NCBI GenBank assembly: GCA_025210655.1
Contig: JAOARG010000022.1
Span: forward strand, 42,877-106,876
Direction of reading: 5' to 3'
Source of the DNA: Bacillota bacterium
GTDB lineage: Bacteria > Bacillota > Clostridia > Peptostreptococcales > Acidaminobacteraceae
Length of the DNA stretch: 64,000 nucleotides
Below the pieces are notes generated by a model that ran no database searches, was not told the origin of the DNA, and was given only the letters and a program-made list of their open reading frames with translations. Position numbers and translations under genes: made by a program. The stretch's first letter is position 1. Every line of letters begins with the position of its first letter. Of this stretch, positions 43,605 to 52,436 are shown piece after piece.

Positions 43605-45140
43605 ATGAGATTAATGGATAAAGATAAAAGATTTACTGTAGCTATTATTATAATAGCTTTTTTAGTTTTTGTAACAGGATATTTTTATTTTACTGGTATA
43701 GGTTTAAAGATGGAAAGGGTTGAAGAGTATTCATCTGAAAAGAATGAAGAAATCAAGGTTGTTATAGATAGACTAACTAAAGAAGCATTGGCTCTAGCTA
43801 CATTATTTTCAGAAAATCATGATGTAATAGAAGCTTATAAGATGGATAAAAATGGTGATACATATTTATATGAAAAGATGAATCCTATAATAGAAACTTT
43901 ACAAAATCGATTAGGGATAGAAACAATAAAAGTGCATTTTCATAAACCACCTGCAATGAGTTTTCTAAGAGTGTGGCATGGGAAACACGGTGATAATTTA
44001 GATGATTTTAGACATACTATTTTAAAAGTATATGAAACTGGAGAAGCACTTACAGGTATAGAGCTTGGGAGAGGTGGATTCGCCTTTAGGGGGATATCAC
44101 CAATTTATGATGAAAATGAGTATTTAGGTTCAGTTGAAGTGTTTTTTGAGCCTAAAGATTTAGAAGAGAGAATTGTTTCCACCAGACATGAAACACTTAT
44201 TTTTGCCATTCCCAATGAGGTTCAAGAGGAATTATTTTTCGAAACAACGTCAGATGAGTATGGTCATATTGAGATGGAGGGATATCGTCTGTACTCTTCA
44301 AAGGATATATTCTATCATAATCATCCTGATTTAGTTGTTTGGGAGAAGTTAAAAGAATCATCAGTGTCCAAAAAATCAATTATACAGCATATTGAGGATC
44401 ATACGATATCATATATACCATTATATGATTACTCAGGCTCATGGATAGGTAATATTATACTTTTTGTAGAAAACACAGTATCTCCTTCTCAAAATATTGT
44501 AAATTACCTTTTGTTATTTTTTTCTATGATTTTAGCCATTTCCTTAGTATATTTTATGAACAGAGAAATTTCAGAAAAAGAGAAAATTGAATCGGATCAA
44601 TTGATTGTTATTGATGAGCTAAATAAAGTAAAAACAGAGTTGGAACAGTTGTCTATAAGAGATCCACTGACGTCTCTATTAAATAGAAGAGGTATTGAGG
44701 TATATTTAGAGGATAACTACAATAGATTTCTTAGATATGGAGTAGAGTTTTCTGTTATTCTTTGTGATCTTGATAAATTTAAGGTAATAAACGACCAGTT
44801 TGGTCACGATATCGGTGATAAAGCCCTAATTCATGTGTCGGAAATATTAGAGGCTTGCCTTCGTAAAGTTGATGTGGTAGGACGATGGGGTGGAGATGAG
44901 TTTATAATTGTAGTTGAAAATAGTTCTGAATGCAACGTAAGTATTATGTCAGAAAAAATTAGGGAAGAGGTCAATAGCAAGACACTTAATATTGATGATA
45001 GAAGTATTAGAATTTCTATAACACTTGGAATTGCTAAAATTAAGGAGAATATGAGCATATCCAAACTAATTAGTAATGCAGATGAAGCTTTATTAAAAGG
45101 TAAGGAAAGTGGTGGAAATAAAATTGTTGAAAAGGAGTAA
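43605..45140 (+). CDS. Membrane diguanylate cyclase with Cache-type sensor
   Basis: A 511-residue protein; ATG 43605 follows AGGTGGTGATAAGG (43614 is an alternative). Helix 1 is at ~9-26; the extracellular domain (about 27-295) includes IKVHFHKPPAMSFLRVW and GIELGRGGFAFRGISPI, as in dCache_3-type sensors; helix 2 is near 300-317; the GGDEF domain (about 345-510) has RWGGDEF with inhibitory RKVD five residues before it. Makes c-di-GMP. It differs from the cyclase at 29906 in its sensor. Confidence 0.9.
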   Translation: MRLMDKDKRFTVAIIIIAFLVFVTGYFYFTGIGLKMERVEEYSSEKNEEIKVVIDRLTKEALALATLFSENHDVIEAYKMDKNGDTYLYEKMNPIIETLQNRLGIETIKVHFHKPPAMSFLRVWHGKHGDNLDDFRHTILKVYETGEALTGIELGRGGFAFRGISPIYDENEYLGSVEVFFEPKDLEERIVSTRHETLIFAIPNEVQEELFFETTSDEYGHIEMEGYRLYSSKDIFYHNHPDLVVWEKLKESSVSKKSIIQHIEDHTISYIPLYDYSGSWIGNIILFVENTVSPSQNIVNYLLLFFSMILAISLVYFMNREISEKEKIESDQLIVIDELNKVKTELEQLSIRDPLTSLLNRRGIEVYLEDNYNRFLRYGVEFSVILCDLDKFKVINDQFGHDIGDKALIHVSEILEACLRKVDVVGRWGGDEFIIVVENSSECNVSIMSEKIREEVNSKTLNIDDRSIRISITLGIAKIKENMSISKLISNADEALLKGKESGGNKIVEKE

Positions 45141-45198
45141 ATAATTTTTTGTCTTAGGAAAATTTAAGAAATCATTAATCATCTCTTAATAGTTGCTA

Positions 45199-45207
45199 TG
45201 ATATAAT
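45199..45207 (+). promoter_or_regulatory. Extended -10 promoter of the AIM24-family gene
   Basis: TGATATAAT, an extended -10 element about 39 bases before the ATG. No strong -35. Confidence 0.5.
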
Positions 45208-45245
45208 AATTATGTAATTATAATACTAAAAAAGGGGATGTAAAA

Positions 45246-45926
45246 ATGAAGTATGAAATTATTGGAAACAATTTTCCGGCAGTAAAATGTACATTTGACA
45301 GTGCAGGAGAGTCGATGTATACACAGTCTGGAGCAATGGCTTGGATGAGTAATGGTATCAAGATGGACTCAAATATGAAAGGTGGATTAGGTAAATCCAT
45401 AGGTAGATTATTTGCTGGAGAATCACTATTTATGGCTACATATACTGCTGAAGTACCAAACTCACATATATCATTTGCATCAACAGTTCCTGGTGATTTA
45501 GTGGCTATAGATATTGGTGAAACCGGTGGTATGATTTGTCAAAAAGACGCATTCTTATGCGCCGAACCAACTGTTGAGTTGAAAGTAGCATTTACTAAAA
45601 AATTCAGCGCTGGATTATTCGGTGGTGAAGGTTTTATACTACAAGATATCAGTGGTAGAGGGATGGTATTTTTAGAACTTGGTGGAAATAAGATAGAGCA
45701 AGTATTAGAGCCAGGTGAAGTATTAAAAGTTGATACTGGTAATGTAGTTGCATTTGAAAAAAGTGTAAGCTATGAAATCGAAACAGTAAAGGGTATAAAA
45801 AATATCTTCTTTGGTGGTGAAGGATTATTCCTTACAAAGCTTACTGGACCGGGAAGAGTAATATTACAAACTAGAAACTTTAATGAATTAGTAGGTAAGA
45901 TTGCGAGTAGGTTGCCTTCGAAATAA
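45246..45926 (+). CDS. AIM24/TIGR00266-family protein
   Basis: A 226-residue protein with the double-psi-like beta-helix pattern of the AIM24 family: QSGAMAWM near the N-terminus, PGDLVAIDI, FGGEGFILQ and GPGRVILQTR at the end. Bacterial members are cytosolic or membrane-associated beta-rich proteins of unknown biochemical role; no signal peptide. It starts after AAAGGGGATG and is followed by a terminator. Confidence 0.9.
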   Translation: MKYEIIGNNFPAVKCTFDSAGESMYTQSGAMAWMSNGIKMDSNMKGGLGKSIGRLFAGESLFMATYTAEVPNSHISFASTVPGDLVAIDIGETGGMICQKDAFLCAEPTVELKVAFTKKFSAGLFGGEGFILQDISGRGMVFLELGGNKIEQVLEPGEVLKVDTGNVVAFEKSVSYEIETVKGIKNIFFGGEGLFLTKLTGPGRVILQTRNFNELVGKIASRLPSK

Positions 45927-45934
45927 AATTGATT

Positions 45935-45965
45935 AAAAGATGGACAAAAAGTCCATCTTTTATTA
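45935..45965. terminator. Bidirectional terminator between AIM24 gene and thiC
   Basis: AAAAGATGGAC-AAAAA-GTCCATCTTTT, 11-bp stem between convergent genes with A and T tracts. Confidence 0.82.
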
Positions 45966-45967
45966 TT

Positions 45968-47272
45968 TTAAAGTATCCCTACTTCCTCACCATTAAGAAC
46001 TTTATTAATATTTCTCATAGAGCACATTTTTCCACACATAGAGCAAGAATTTTCATCTTCTGGTATAGAAGATGCTCTATATTCTTTCGCTTTTTCTGGA
46101 TCTAGGGAAAGCTCAAACATTCTATTCCAATCAAGATTTTTTCTAGCTTCACTCATTTCATAATCCCAAGTATGAGCATTAGGGATCTTTTTACACAAGT
46201 CTCCAGCATGTGCAGCAATTTTAGATGCCATTATACCTTCTTTCATGTCATCTATAGTTGGTAGTCTAAGATGTTCGGCAGGTGTCACGTAGCATAGAAA
46301 ATCAGCTCCAGATGCTGCTGCAATTGCTCCACCAATAGCTCCTGTTATGTGGTCATATCCTGGTGCAACGTCTGTTACTATTGGACCTAGTACATAGAAA
46401 GGAGCACCATGGCAAAGTTTCTTCTCAAGGATCATGTTCATTTTCACTTCATCAAGTTTCATATGACCAGGACCTTCGATAATTACCTGTACATTTTTCT
46501 CCCAAGCACGTTTAGTGAGTTCGCCCAAGGTAATCAATTCTTCTATTTGACTAGCATCTGTAGAATCAGCTATACAACCAGGTCTACAGGCATCACCAAG
46601 ACTCAGGGTAACATCATGGGCTTCACATATATCTAGAAGTTCATCATAATATTCATAGAATGGATTTTCAGCATCATGTAGTTTCATCCATGCGTACATT
46701 AGGGAACCCCCTCTGGATACTATATTAGTAAGTCTCTTATTGTCATCAAATCTCTTGGCAGTTTGCTTATTCATACCAACGTGAATAGTAACGAAATCGA
46801 CACCTTCTAAAGCATGCTTTTCAACTACTTTAAGAAAATCTTCTGCTTTTATATCCTTAAGCTCTTTTTCATAAAAACCAAGAGCATCATATACAGGAAC
46901 AGTACCAATCATTGCTGGGCTCATGTCAACGAGTCTCTTTCTAAATTCTTCAGTTTTACCGTAATTACTAAGATCCATAATTGCTTCAGCCTTAAGTTCA
47001 ATAGCTGTTTTAGCTTTTTCAAGTTCAGCTTCTATATCATAAGCATCCTTTGATATTCCAAGATTTACATTTATTTTAGTTCTAAGTCCTTCCCCTACAG
47101 CTTCTGGCTCTAGATTACTATGGTGAATATTTGCTGGGAGGGCAATAGTTCCCTTTGCGATCCTCTCCATTAAGACTTTTTCATCCATAGATTCTTTTCT
47201 TGCTACTTTTTTCATTTCAGGTGTAAGTATACCTTTTCTAGCAGCATCCATTTGTGTAGTGTAATTTCTCAT
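45968..47272 (-). CDS. thiC: Phosphomethylpyrimidine synthase
   Basis: A 434-residue radical SAM enzyme, the shorter (anaerobe-type) ThiC without the long N-terminal extension. The C-terminal CSMCGKMC holds the [4Fe-4S] cluster; core signatures are [30 protein letters not shown] and [10 protein letters not shown]. It converts aminoimidazole ribotide to HMP phosphate for thiamine synthesis. Last gene of the TPP-riboswitch operon, 21 bases after purF, start after AAGGAGG. Confidence 0.97.
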   Translation of the reverse strand: MRNYTTQMDAARKGILTPEMKKVARKESMDEKVLMERIAKGTIALPANIHHSNLEPEAVGEGLRTKINVNLGISKDAYDIEAELEKAKTAIELKAEAIMDLSNYGKTEEFRKRLVDMSPAMIGTVPVYDALGFYEKELKDIKAEDFLKVVEKHALEGVDFVTIHVGMNKQTAKRFDDNKRLTNIVSRGGSLMYAWMKLHDAENPFYEYYDELLDICEAHDVTLSLGDACRPGCIADSTDASQIEELITLGELTKRAWEKNVQVIIEGPGHMKLDEVKMNMILEKKLCHGAPFYVLGPIVTDVAPGYDHITGAIGGAIAAASGADFLCYVTPAEHLRLPTIDDMKEGIMASKIAAHAGDLCKKIPNAHTWDYEMSEARKNLDWNRMFELSLDPEKAKEYRASSIPEDENSCSMCGKMCSMRNINKVLNGEEVGIL

Positions 47273-47293
47273 AAGTAAATCCTCCTTGAAATT

Positions 47294-48631
47294 TTATAAT
47301 ATTCTTTTGTATTTTAAGTTAAAGCATTTCTTGCAAAGTTTTGAAGATGAAGCAATAGTGTCTAATTCATCTGTTTCAATAAATCCTATAAAATCAACAC
47401 CAAGAGAGATTTTTATCTCTTCTATGGACTTCTTGTGAGCTATTAATTCTTCGTGACTTTTTGTATCAATACCTAGATAGCAATGGGAGGTGATTGGTGG
47501 TGAAGCTAATAAAAAATATACTTTTTTCGCCCCGCATTTTTTTAGTGATTCAATCATATGTTTGGCAGTATTTCCCCTAACTAGAGAATCATCAATTAAA
47601 ACTACATTTTTCCCTGAAACATTGTATTCAAGGACATTGAGTTTTAGTTGCACTCTCTTCTTTCTCAAATTGGACTCTGGTTCGATGAAGCTTCTGCCCA
47701 TATAATGATTTTTTACAAACCCTTCTACATATGGTATATTAGATTCTTTTGAGTATCCCATAGCTGCAGGTATCCCCGAATCAGGTGCTCCAATTACAAT
47801 ATCAGCATCACTGAAGTTATATTTTTTTGAAAGTAGGATTCCTGATTTATAACGAAACTCATGTACACATGTATCGTATATTTGGCTATCAGCCCTAGAA
47901 AAATAGATATATTCAAATGCACATAGTTCTTCATTGCACTGATGGTTGAATTGTTTGTAACTATGAATTCCAGAAGAATCTATTTCAATTATTTCGCCAG
48001 GTTCAACCATCCTTATCACATTGCCACCCATAGTTTTTATTGCACAGCTTTCAGAAGATAAAATCCATAATTCTTCATCGTATTTATTTTTTATGTAGCC
48101 AAGGAGTAAAGGTCTTATGCCCTTTGGATCCCTCATACCTATTAACTTCTCTTTTGTCATAAGGACAAAAGCATATGAACCCTCTAATTTGTAACGGAAG
48201 GATTCAAATATAGAAATCATATCCTCAGCTTGTCCCTTTTCAAGAAATTTAACTGCTTCTAGTGTGTCAACTTCATTACTGTTATTAACTCTTAAGTGAC
48301 CATTGTGAGCAAGGGCAAAGTTGCGTTCAGTACTTAGCATAGGTCCAAGAGAAGCTGCCTTTAAGTCATTTGAAGTACTATAACGTAGATGACCTATAGC
48401 AATATTACCGTAAGGATTGAAGTCTGAACTAAATAGATTTGTAGATAACCCTAGTTTATGTTTTGACATGAATGAACTTCCATCAGTCCAGCACGCTCCA
48501 GCTCCTTCTTGTCCCCTATGCTGAAGTGATTGAAGACCATCATATAAGTAATCACTTAAATTGGCAGTTTTTTTTGAATATATACCAAGGACTCCGCAGT
48601 ATTCCTCCATTTTGTCACTTGATCTATACAT
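47294..48631 (-). CDS. purF: Amidophosphoribosyltransferase in the thiamine operon
   Basis: A 445-residue PurF. With ATG 48631 the catalytic Cys is residue 12 (MEEYCGVLG), implying an 11-residue propeptide like Bacillus PurF; ATG 48610 would be shorter. The Ntn glutaminase domain is followed by a phosphoribosyltransferase domain with VVLIDDSLVRGNT. FeS cysteines are present (LCAFEYIYFSR, SHCYLGID, LCKKC). It makes phosphoribosylamine, precursor of AIR, ThiC's substrate. It is slightly shorter than housekeeping PurF (~475). The start overlaps thiW by 8 bases. Confidence 0.88.
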   Translation of the reverse strand: MYRSSDKMEEYCGVLGIYSKKTANLSDYLYDGLQSLQHRGQEGAGACWTDGSSFMSKHKLGLSTNLFSSDFNPYGNIAIGHLRYSTSNDLKAASLGPMLSTERNFALAHNGHLRVNNSNEVDTLEAVKFLEKGQAEDMISIFESFRYKLEGSYAFVLMTKEKLIGMRDPKGIRPLLLGYIKNKYDEELWILSSESCAIKTMGGNVIRMVEPGEIIEIDSSGIHSYKQFNHQCNEELCAFEYIYFSRADSQIYDTCVHEFRYKSGILLSKKYNFSDADIVIGAPDSGIPAAMGYSKESNIPYVEGFVKNHYMGRSFIEPESNLRKKRVQLKLNVLEYNVSGKNVVLIDDSLVRGNTAKHMIESLKKCGAKKVYFLLASPPITSHCYLGIDTKSHEELIAHKKSIEEIKISLGVDFIGFIETDELDTIASSSKLCKKCFNLKYKRIL

Positions 48632-49121
48632 TTGACCAAGATCTCTTTATAATTTCTATGAATGATGAATTTTTAAGAATAACAAATGCAATAAGAGATC
48701 CCCCTAATGTACTTACTAAGAATGGGATTAGGAAAAAGAAAGCTGTGGCTGAACTACCCATGAAATACTTAGCAATAGGGAAAGCAAGTAATCCTCCAAT
48801 AATACCAGTGCCTATAACTTCTCCTATACAGGCTAGTTCTTGTTTTTTAAATTTAGAGTATAAGATACCAGCAAGTAAAGCTCCAATCATACTTCCAGGG
48901 AAAGCAAGTAATGAACCAGTTCCCATAATATTTCTTAGTAGAGAGATAATAAAAGCATTACTTACAGCATAAATAGGCCCTAGAATGACTGCCGATAAAA
49001 CATTTATGGTGTGTTGAAGTGGAAAACAGCGGGAAACGCCAATAGGTATTACAATTAGATGCCCAAGTAGAGTACCAAGTGCAATAAATAGTGAAGATAG
49101 TGTTAACTTACGGATATTCAT
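48624..49121 (-). CDS. thiW: ThiW, thiamine-precursor ECF transporter S component
   Basis: A 165-residue membrane protein with five to six helices. GVSRCFPLQHTINVLSAVILGP and FPGSMIGALLAGILY are characteristic of ThiW, the substrate-binding S component for the thiazole (HET) moiety. It would work with a shared ECF energising module not in this window. First gene after the TPP riboswitch; translationally coupled to purF by overlap. Confidence 0.9.
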   Translation of the reverse strand: MNIRKLTLSSLFIALGTLLGHLIVIPIGVSRCFPLQHTINVLSAVILGPIYAVSNAFIISLLRNIMGTGSLLAFPGSMIGALLAGILYSKFKKQELACIGEVIGTGIIGGLLAFPIAKYFMGSSATAFFFLIPFLVSTLGGSLIAFVILKNSSFIEIIKRSWSNV

Positions 49122-49211
49122 AAAAAAATCGCCTCCTAGATTAATATAGATATGAATCTACCAGACGAATGATTTTGTATGTGTTAATCTTATTTAGAGA
49201 CGCGGTAATAA

Positions 49212-49244
49212 CAAAAAAACGCAATCCCAAAATAAGGAATTGCG
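49212..49244 (-). terminator. Riboswitch expression-platform terminator
   Basis: On the minus strand CGCAATTCC-TTATTTT-GGGATTGCG then TTTTTTT, between the TPP aptamer and thiW. TPP binding is expected to favour this terminator. Confidence 0.85.
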
Positions 49245-49265
49245 CGAATAAACACAACAATACAA

Positions 49266-49350
49266 CTTCCCTACGCTGGCATGATCCAGATCAGGTTAAG
49301 GGTCAAAAAATAAGTTCTTAATCTCAGCCGCCCATTATGCGACACCCCTA
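49266..49350 (-). promoter_or_regulatory. TPP riboswitch (THI element)
   Basis: On the minus strand the aptamer shows GGGGTG, GGCTGAGAT, ACCCTTAACCTGATCTGGAT and CCAGCGTAGGGAA, the conserved TPP-binding set. A terminator hairpin follows at 49212-49244. It controls thiW-purF-thiC by transcription termination. Confidence 0.96.
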
Positions 49351-49664
49351 GCTTGAATATGAGAATAATCTCATAAGCTATTAAATTTTCTACATCAGTG
49401 TAACATTTTTAAAAATTAAAAGCAATAGCCAATTTTCATTTTGTCAGACAAGAGTGGACTTTAATCATAGAAATTATTTAAAAATATTGTGGACAAATCG
49501 ATAGATATCATAACGTATCAATTAGGATGTAAGGAAGACTTGAAAATAGTTTGTGGTAATGGTAATATATAGAAGATGGATTAAGAATTTTGCGTTTTTA
49601 TATCGAGGATAATTGTCGAAAAATAAAATTTCTTGTAAAGTAATATTAAATTAGGAGTGATTTT

Positions 49665-50306
49665 GTGAAACGTAAAATAATATTTGGTGTTGTAATTTTT
49701 GTACTTTTAATAACTATTATTGGAGCATTAGGTGGTGAGGATACAAAGGCTGAATCATCAGATGTAGCTTCAGTAGAGCAAACAAATGATGAAGCTAAAA
49801 CACCAGAAGTAGAAAAAACTGAGGAAGTAAAAGAGCCAGAAAAGCCAAAAGTACCTAGGGAATATGCTGCTGCATTAAGAAAAGCTGAGACTTATTCTGA
49901 ATCAATGGCAATGTCAAAAAAAGCTATTCATGATCAATTGACATCTGAATATGGTGAAAACTTCCCAGAAGAAGCTGCTCAATATGCAATGGATAACCTT
50001 GAGGCTGATTGGAATGATAATGCTTTGAGAAAAGCAGCGACTTATTCTGATTCAATGCATATGTCTAAAATTGGTGTTTACGACCAATTAATTTCTGAGT
50101 ATGGCGAACAGTTTACAGAGGAACAGGCACAATACGCAGTAGATAATTTAGAAGCTAATTATAAAGAGAATGCATTAAAGAAAGCTGAATCATATGCAAA
50201 TAACATGGATATGTCTAACTCTGCTATATATGACCAATTAATTTCTGAGTATGGAGAAAAATTCACCAAAGAAGAAGCACAATATGCAGTGGATAACTTG
50301 AAATAA
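49665..50306 (+). CDS. Ltp-type surface protein with three repeats
   Basis: A 213-residue protein; GTG 49665 follows AGGAGTGA. An N-terminal hydrophobic segment (5-23, no lipobox Cys) anchors it outside, then an acidic Lys/Glu/Pro linker, then three ~47-residue copies of the Lipoprotein_Ltp helix-turn-helix repeat (ALRKAETYSESMAMSK..YGENF..AAQYAMDNL). Ltp proteins on temperate phages block DNA injection of other phages; chromosomal copies are common and of unknown role. A superinfection-exclusion function here is possible, not shown. Confidence 0.85.
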   Translation: MKRKIIFGVVIFVLLITIIGALGGEDTKAESSDVASVEQTNDEAKTPEVEKTEEVKEPEKPKVPREYAAALRKAETYSESMAMSKKAIHDQLTSEYGENFPEEAAQYAMDNLEADWNDNALRKAATYSDSMHMSKIGVYDQLISEYGEQFTEEQAQYAVDNLEANYKENALKKAESYANNMDMSNSAIYDQLISEYGEKFTKEEAQYAVDNLK

Positions 50307-50478
50307 GTAACTTATTGGTTAGTTTCCTTCGATTATATAATCGAGTAAATTAGTTTAACAAGTATTTGTTTTGATGTAATTGTCATAATCGATATTTTAA
50401 AATTCCCATCAACTATAAATTCATAATAATACTTACATAAGTTTTTGAATCCCCTAATGAATAGGGGATTTTTATTTT
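50307..50478 (+). terminator. Terminator-containing gap after the Ltp gene
   Basis: The gap 50307-50620 holds no supported gene. It has a CGATTATATAATCG palindrome at ~50329 and a strong terminator AATCCCCTA-ATGAA-TAGGGGATT with T tract at 50448-50478. Confidence 0.65.
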
Positions 50479-50620
50479 TAAGAAGAAAATACATATTGTC
50501 CCATTTTTTAATCAAGTTGTATAAAATAAATATCTTTCTAGAAGAAACTTCTTGATATATAATATAGATATCATTTTTAAATGTGAACATTAATCTATTG
50601 TTTAAATTTAGGAGGCAATA

Positions 50621-50842
50621 ATGTTTGGAAAAGAAGATAATACTTTCAATGAACTACGTGAGAACTCAATAAATAAATGGCTTCAAGATATGTCAAGTCA
50701 TGGTGATATAGAAGTTCGTGGGGGAACGAGAGTTACGATAGAGTATATTGAAGATCTAAAGAGAAAGATTACAGCTCTAGAAGAGAAAAATGCATTGAAA
50801 GATAGATATTTAAAAAAAATGAAACTTGATAAAGTGAAGTAA
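50621..50842 (+). CDS. Small coiled-coil protein of unknown function
   Basis: A 73-residue protein after TTAGGAGG, starting MFGKEDNTFNELRENSINKW. The middle has IEVRGGTRVTIEYI, then a basic coiled coil (LKRKITALEEKNALKDRYLKK). Small Firmicute proteins of this kind are widespread but uncharacterised; the shape suggests a cytosolic dimer. Own promoter region and terminator. Confidence 0.65.
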   Translation: MFGKEDNTFNELRENSINKWLQDMSSHGDIEVRGGTRVTIEYIEDLKRKITALEEKNALKDRYLKKMKLDKVK

Positions 50843-50848
50843 AGTGAG

Positions 50849-50888
50849 AAACACTAAATCTTTTATAAAATGATTTAGTGTTTTTTTA
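50849..50888 (+). terminator. Terminator
   Basis: AACACTAAATC-TTTTATAAAAT-GATTTAGTGTT with T tract. Confidence 0.8.
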
Positions 50889-50988
50889 TGTGATAAAAAC
50901 ACATAAACACCTAATGAGAATCTATATCAATTAACTTCTTTTGGGAGTATACTTACATTAACAAAAGAAAAACAAAGGGAGTGATGAA

Positions 50989-51675
50989 ATGATTGGTCAA
51001 CAACTATTTATGAGTACAGTTTTTATTGCAGGTTTTCTTTCCTTCTTTGCACCATGTACATTTCCACTTATTCCAGTTTATATAGGTATGCTTACTGATA
51101 AAGATGGAAAAGGTAGATGGACACCAATAGCAAAAACAATGCTATTTGTTGGAGGTCTTTCAACAAGTTTCTTGATTCTTGGTTTTGGAGCAGGGGCATT
51201 GGGAAGTGTAATAAATGGTAGAGTATTTATCACAGTAGCTGGATTTATTGTTATATTGTTAGGATTACATCAAATGGGAGTATTCCATTTTAAAGGTCTT
51301 GGCAAATATAAGACACTTAAGTTTAATAGAACAAAGAAAGGTGATTATCTAAGTACCTATCTACTGGGTATAAGTTTTAGCTTTGGATGGACACCATGTG
51401 TTGGACCTGTTTTAGGAGCAGTTTTAGTTTTATCTGCAGGTGGCGGACAACCATTATATGGAGTTTGGATGATGATGATATATGCATTAGGCTTAGCTAT
51501 TCCATTTCTAATTATGGCATTATTATCTAAAGTTTTATTAGAACGTTTTGAAAGACTTGAAAAGCATTTGCCAAAGATTAAAAAGTTTGGTGGAGCTATG
51601 ATAGTACTAATGGGAATTTTACTCATGACTGAAAATATTATGGTATTCACAAGATTTTTTGAAAACTTGCTTTAA
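50989..51675 (+). CDS. ccdA: CcdA-type membrane thiol-disulfide transporter
   Basis: A 228-residue protein with six membrane helices. The two active cysteines are in FFAPCTFPLIPVY (helix 1) and FGWTPCVGPVLG (helix 4), the pair that carries reducing equivalents from cytosolic thioredoxin outward. Start after AAGGGAGTGATG. With the two downstream genes it forms a route from NADPH/thioredoxin through CcdA to a TlpA-like protein to MsrAB, as described for the Etrx/CcdA/MsrAB systems of streptococci. Confidence 0.93.
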   Translation: MIGQQLFMSTVFIAGFLSFFAPCTFPLIPVYIGMLTDKDGKGRWTPIAKTMLFVGGLSTSFLILGFGAGALGSVINGRVFITVAGFIVILLGLHQMGVFHFKGLGKYKTLKFNRTKKGDYLSTYLLGISFSFGWTPCVGPVLGAVLVLSAGGGQPLYGVWMMMIYALGLAIPFLIMALLSKVLLERFERLEKHLPKIKKFGGAMIVLMGILLMTENIMVFTRFFENLL

Positions 51676-51733
51676 GAATATAGGTGCTTAAGAGTAAATA
51701 TTTTAAATTGTAAGCATAGAAAGGGGTATTAAT

Positions 51734-52402
51734 ATGAATAAAAAAATACTAGGTATTTTCTTAGTAGTGTTAGTGATAGGCGGTGTTATGGCTGCTACAA
51801 GATTTACTAATTCAGTTGATGATAATCATATGAATGATGAAGCTAGTAAAGATGAAATGATGGTAACAAGTGAAAATGAAGAAAAGAAAATGGATAAAAG
51901 TCAAGAAATGATGACAGAGGAAGTCATGGAAAAAGATACTGAGAAAGATATGATGGAAAAGGAAGTTCCTGTAATGAATGAAGGTCCAATGGCACCAGAT
52001 TTTTCACTAGTTGATTTAGATGGTAACACTGTTAATCTCAAGGATTTAAAAGGGGAAAAAGTTTATCTTAAGTTTTGGGCTTCATGGTGCCCAATCTGTT
52101 TATCAGGTTTAGAAGAAATTGACACATTATCTGGCGAAGAAACAGGTTTTAGGGTATTAACAATCGTAGCACCTGGATATAATGGTGAAAAAAATGAAGA
52201 AGACTTTAAAGAATGGTTCAAATCAAGAGATGCTGAAAATATGACAGTACTTTTAGATAGCAAAGGAAGTATTACTAAGACATATGGAGTAAGGGGATAT
52301 CCAACTTCAGTATTTATAGGTAGTGATGGAGTTGTGGTAGGTCAATTTCCTGGACATATAGGAAGTGAACAAATAAAAGAAATCTTTAAGGAAATAAAAT
52401 AG
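51734..52402 (+). CDS. TlpA/Etrx-like extracytoplasmic thioredoxin with Met-rich linker
   Basis: A 222-residue protein. Residues 1-21 are a signal anchor; residues 31-86 are an acidic linker with eleven Met; residues 87-222 form a TlpA/ResA-type thioredoxin domain with APDFSLVDLDG, WCPIC (Cys119, Cys122) and cis-Pro YPTSVF. It would take electrons from CcdA and reduce MsrAB outside the membrane. The Met-rich linker is unusual and could be a substrate or an oxidation buffer. Confidence 0.9.
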   Translation: MNKKILGIFLVVLVIGGVMAATRFTNSVDDNHMNDEASKDEMMVTSENEEKKMDKSQEMMTEEVMEKDTEKDMMEKEVPVMNEGPMAPDFSLVDLDGNTVNLKDLKGEKVYLKFWASWCPICLSGLEEIDTLSGEETGFRVLTIVAPGYNGEKNEEDFKEWFKSRDAENMTVLLDSKGSITKTYGVRGYPTSVFIGSDGVVVGQFPGHIGSEQIKEIFKEIK

Positions 52403-52436
52403 GATATAAATCTACTTAAAAAAGAGAGGTGACATT

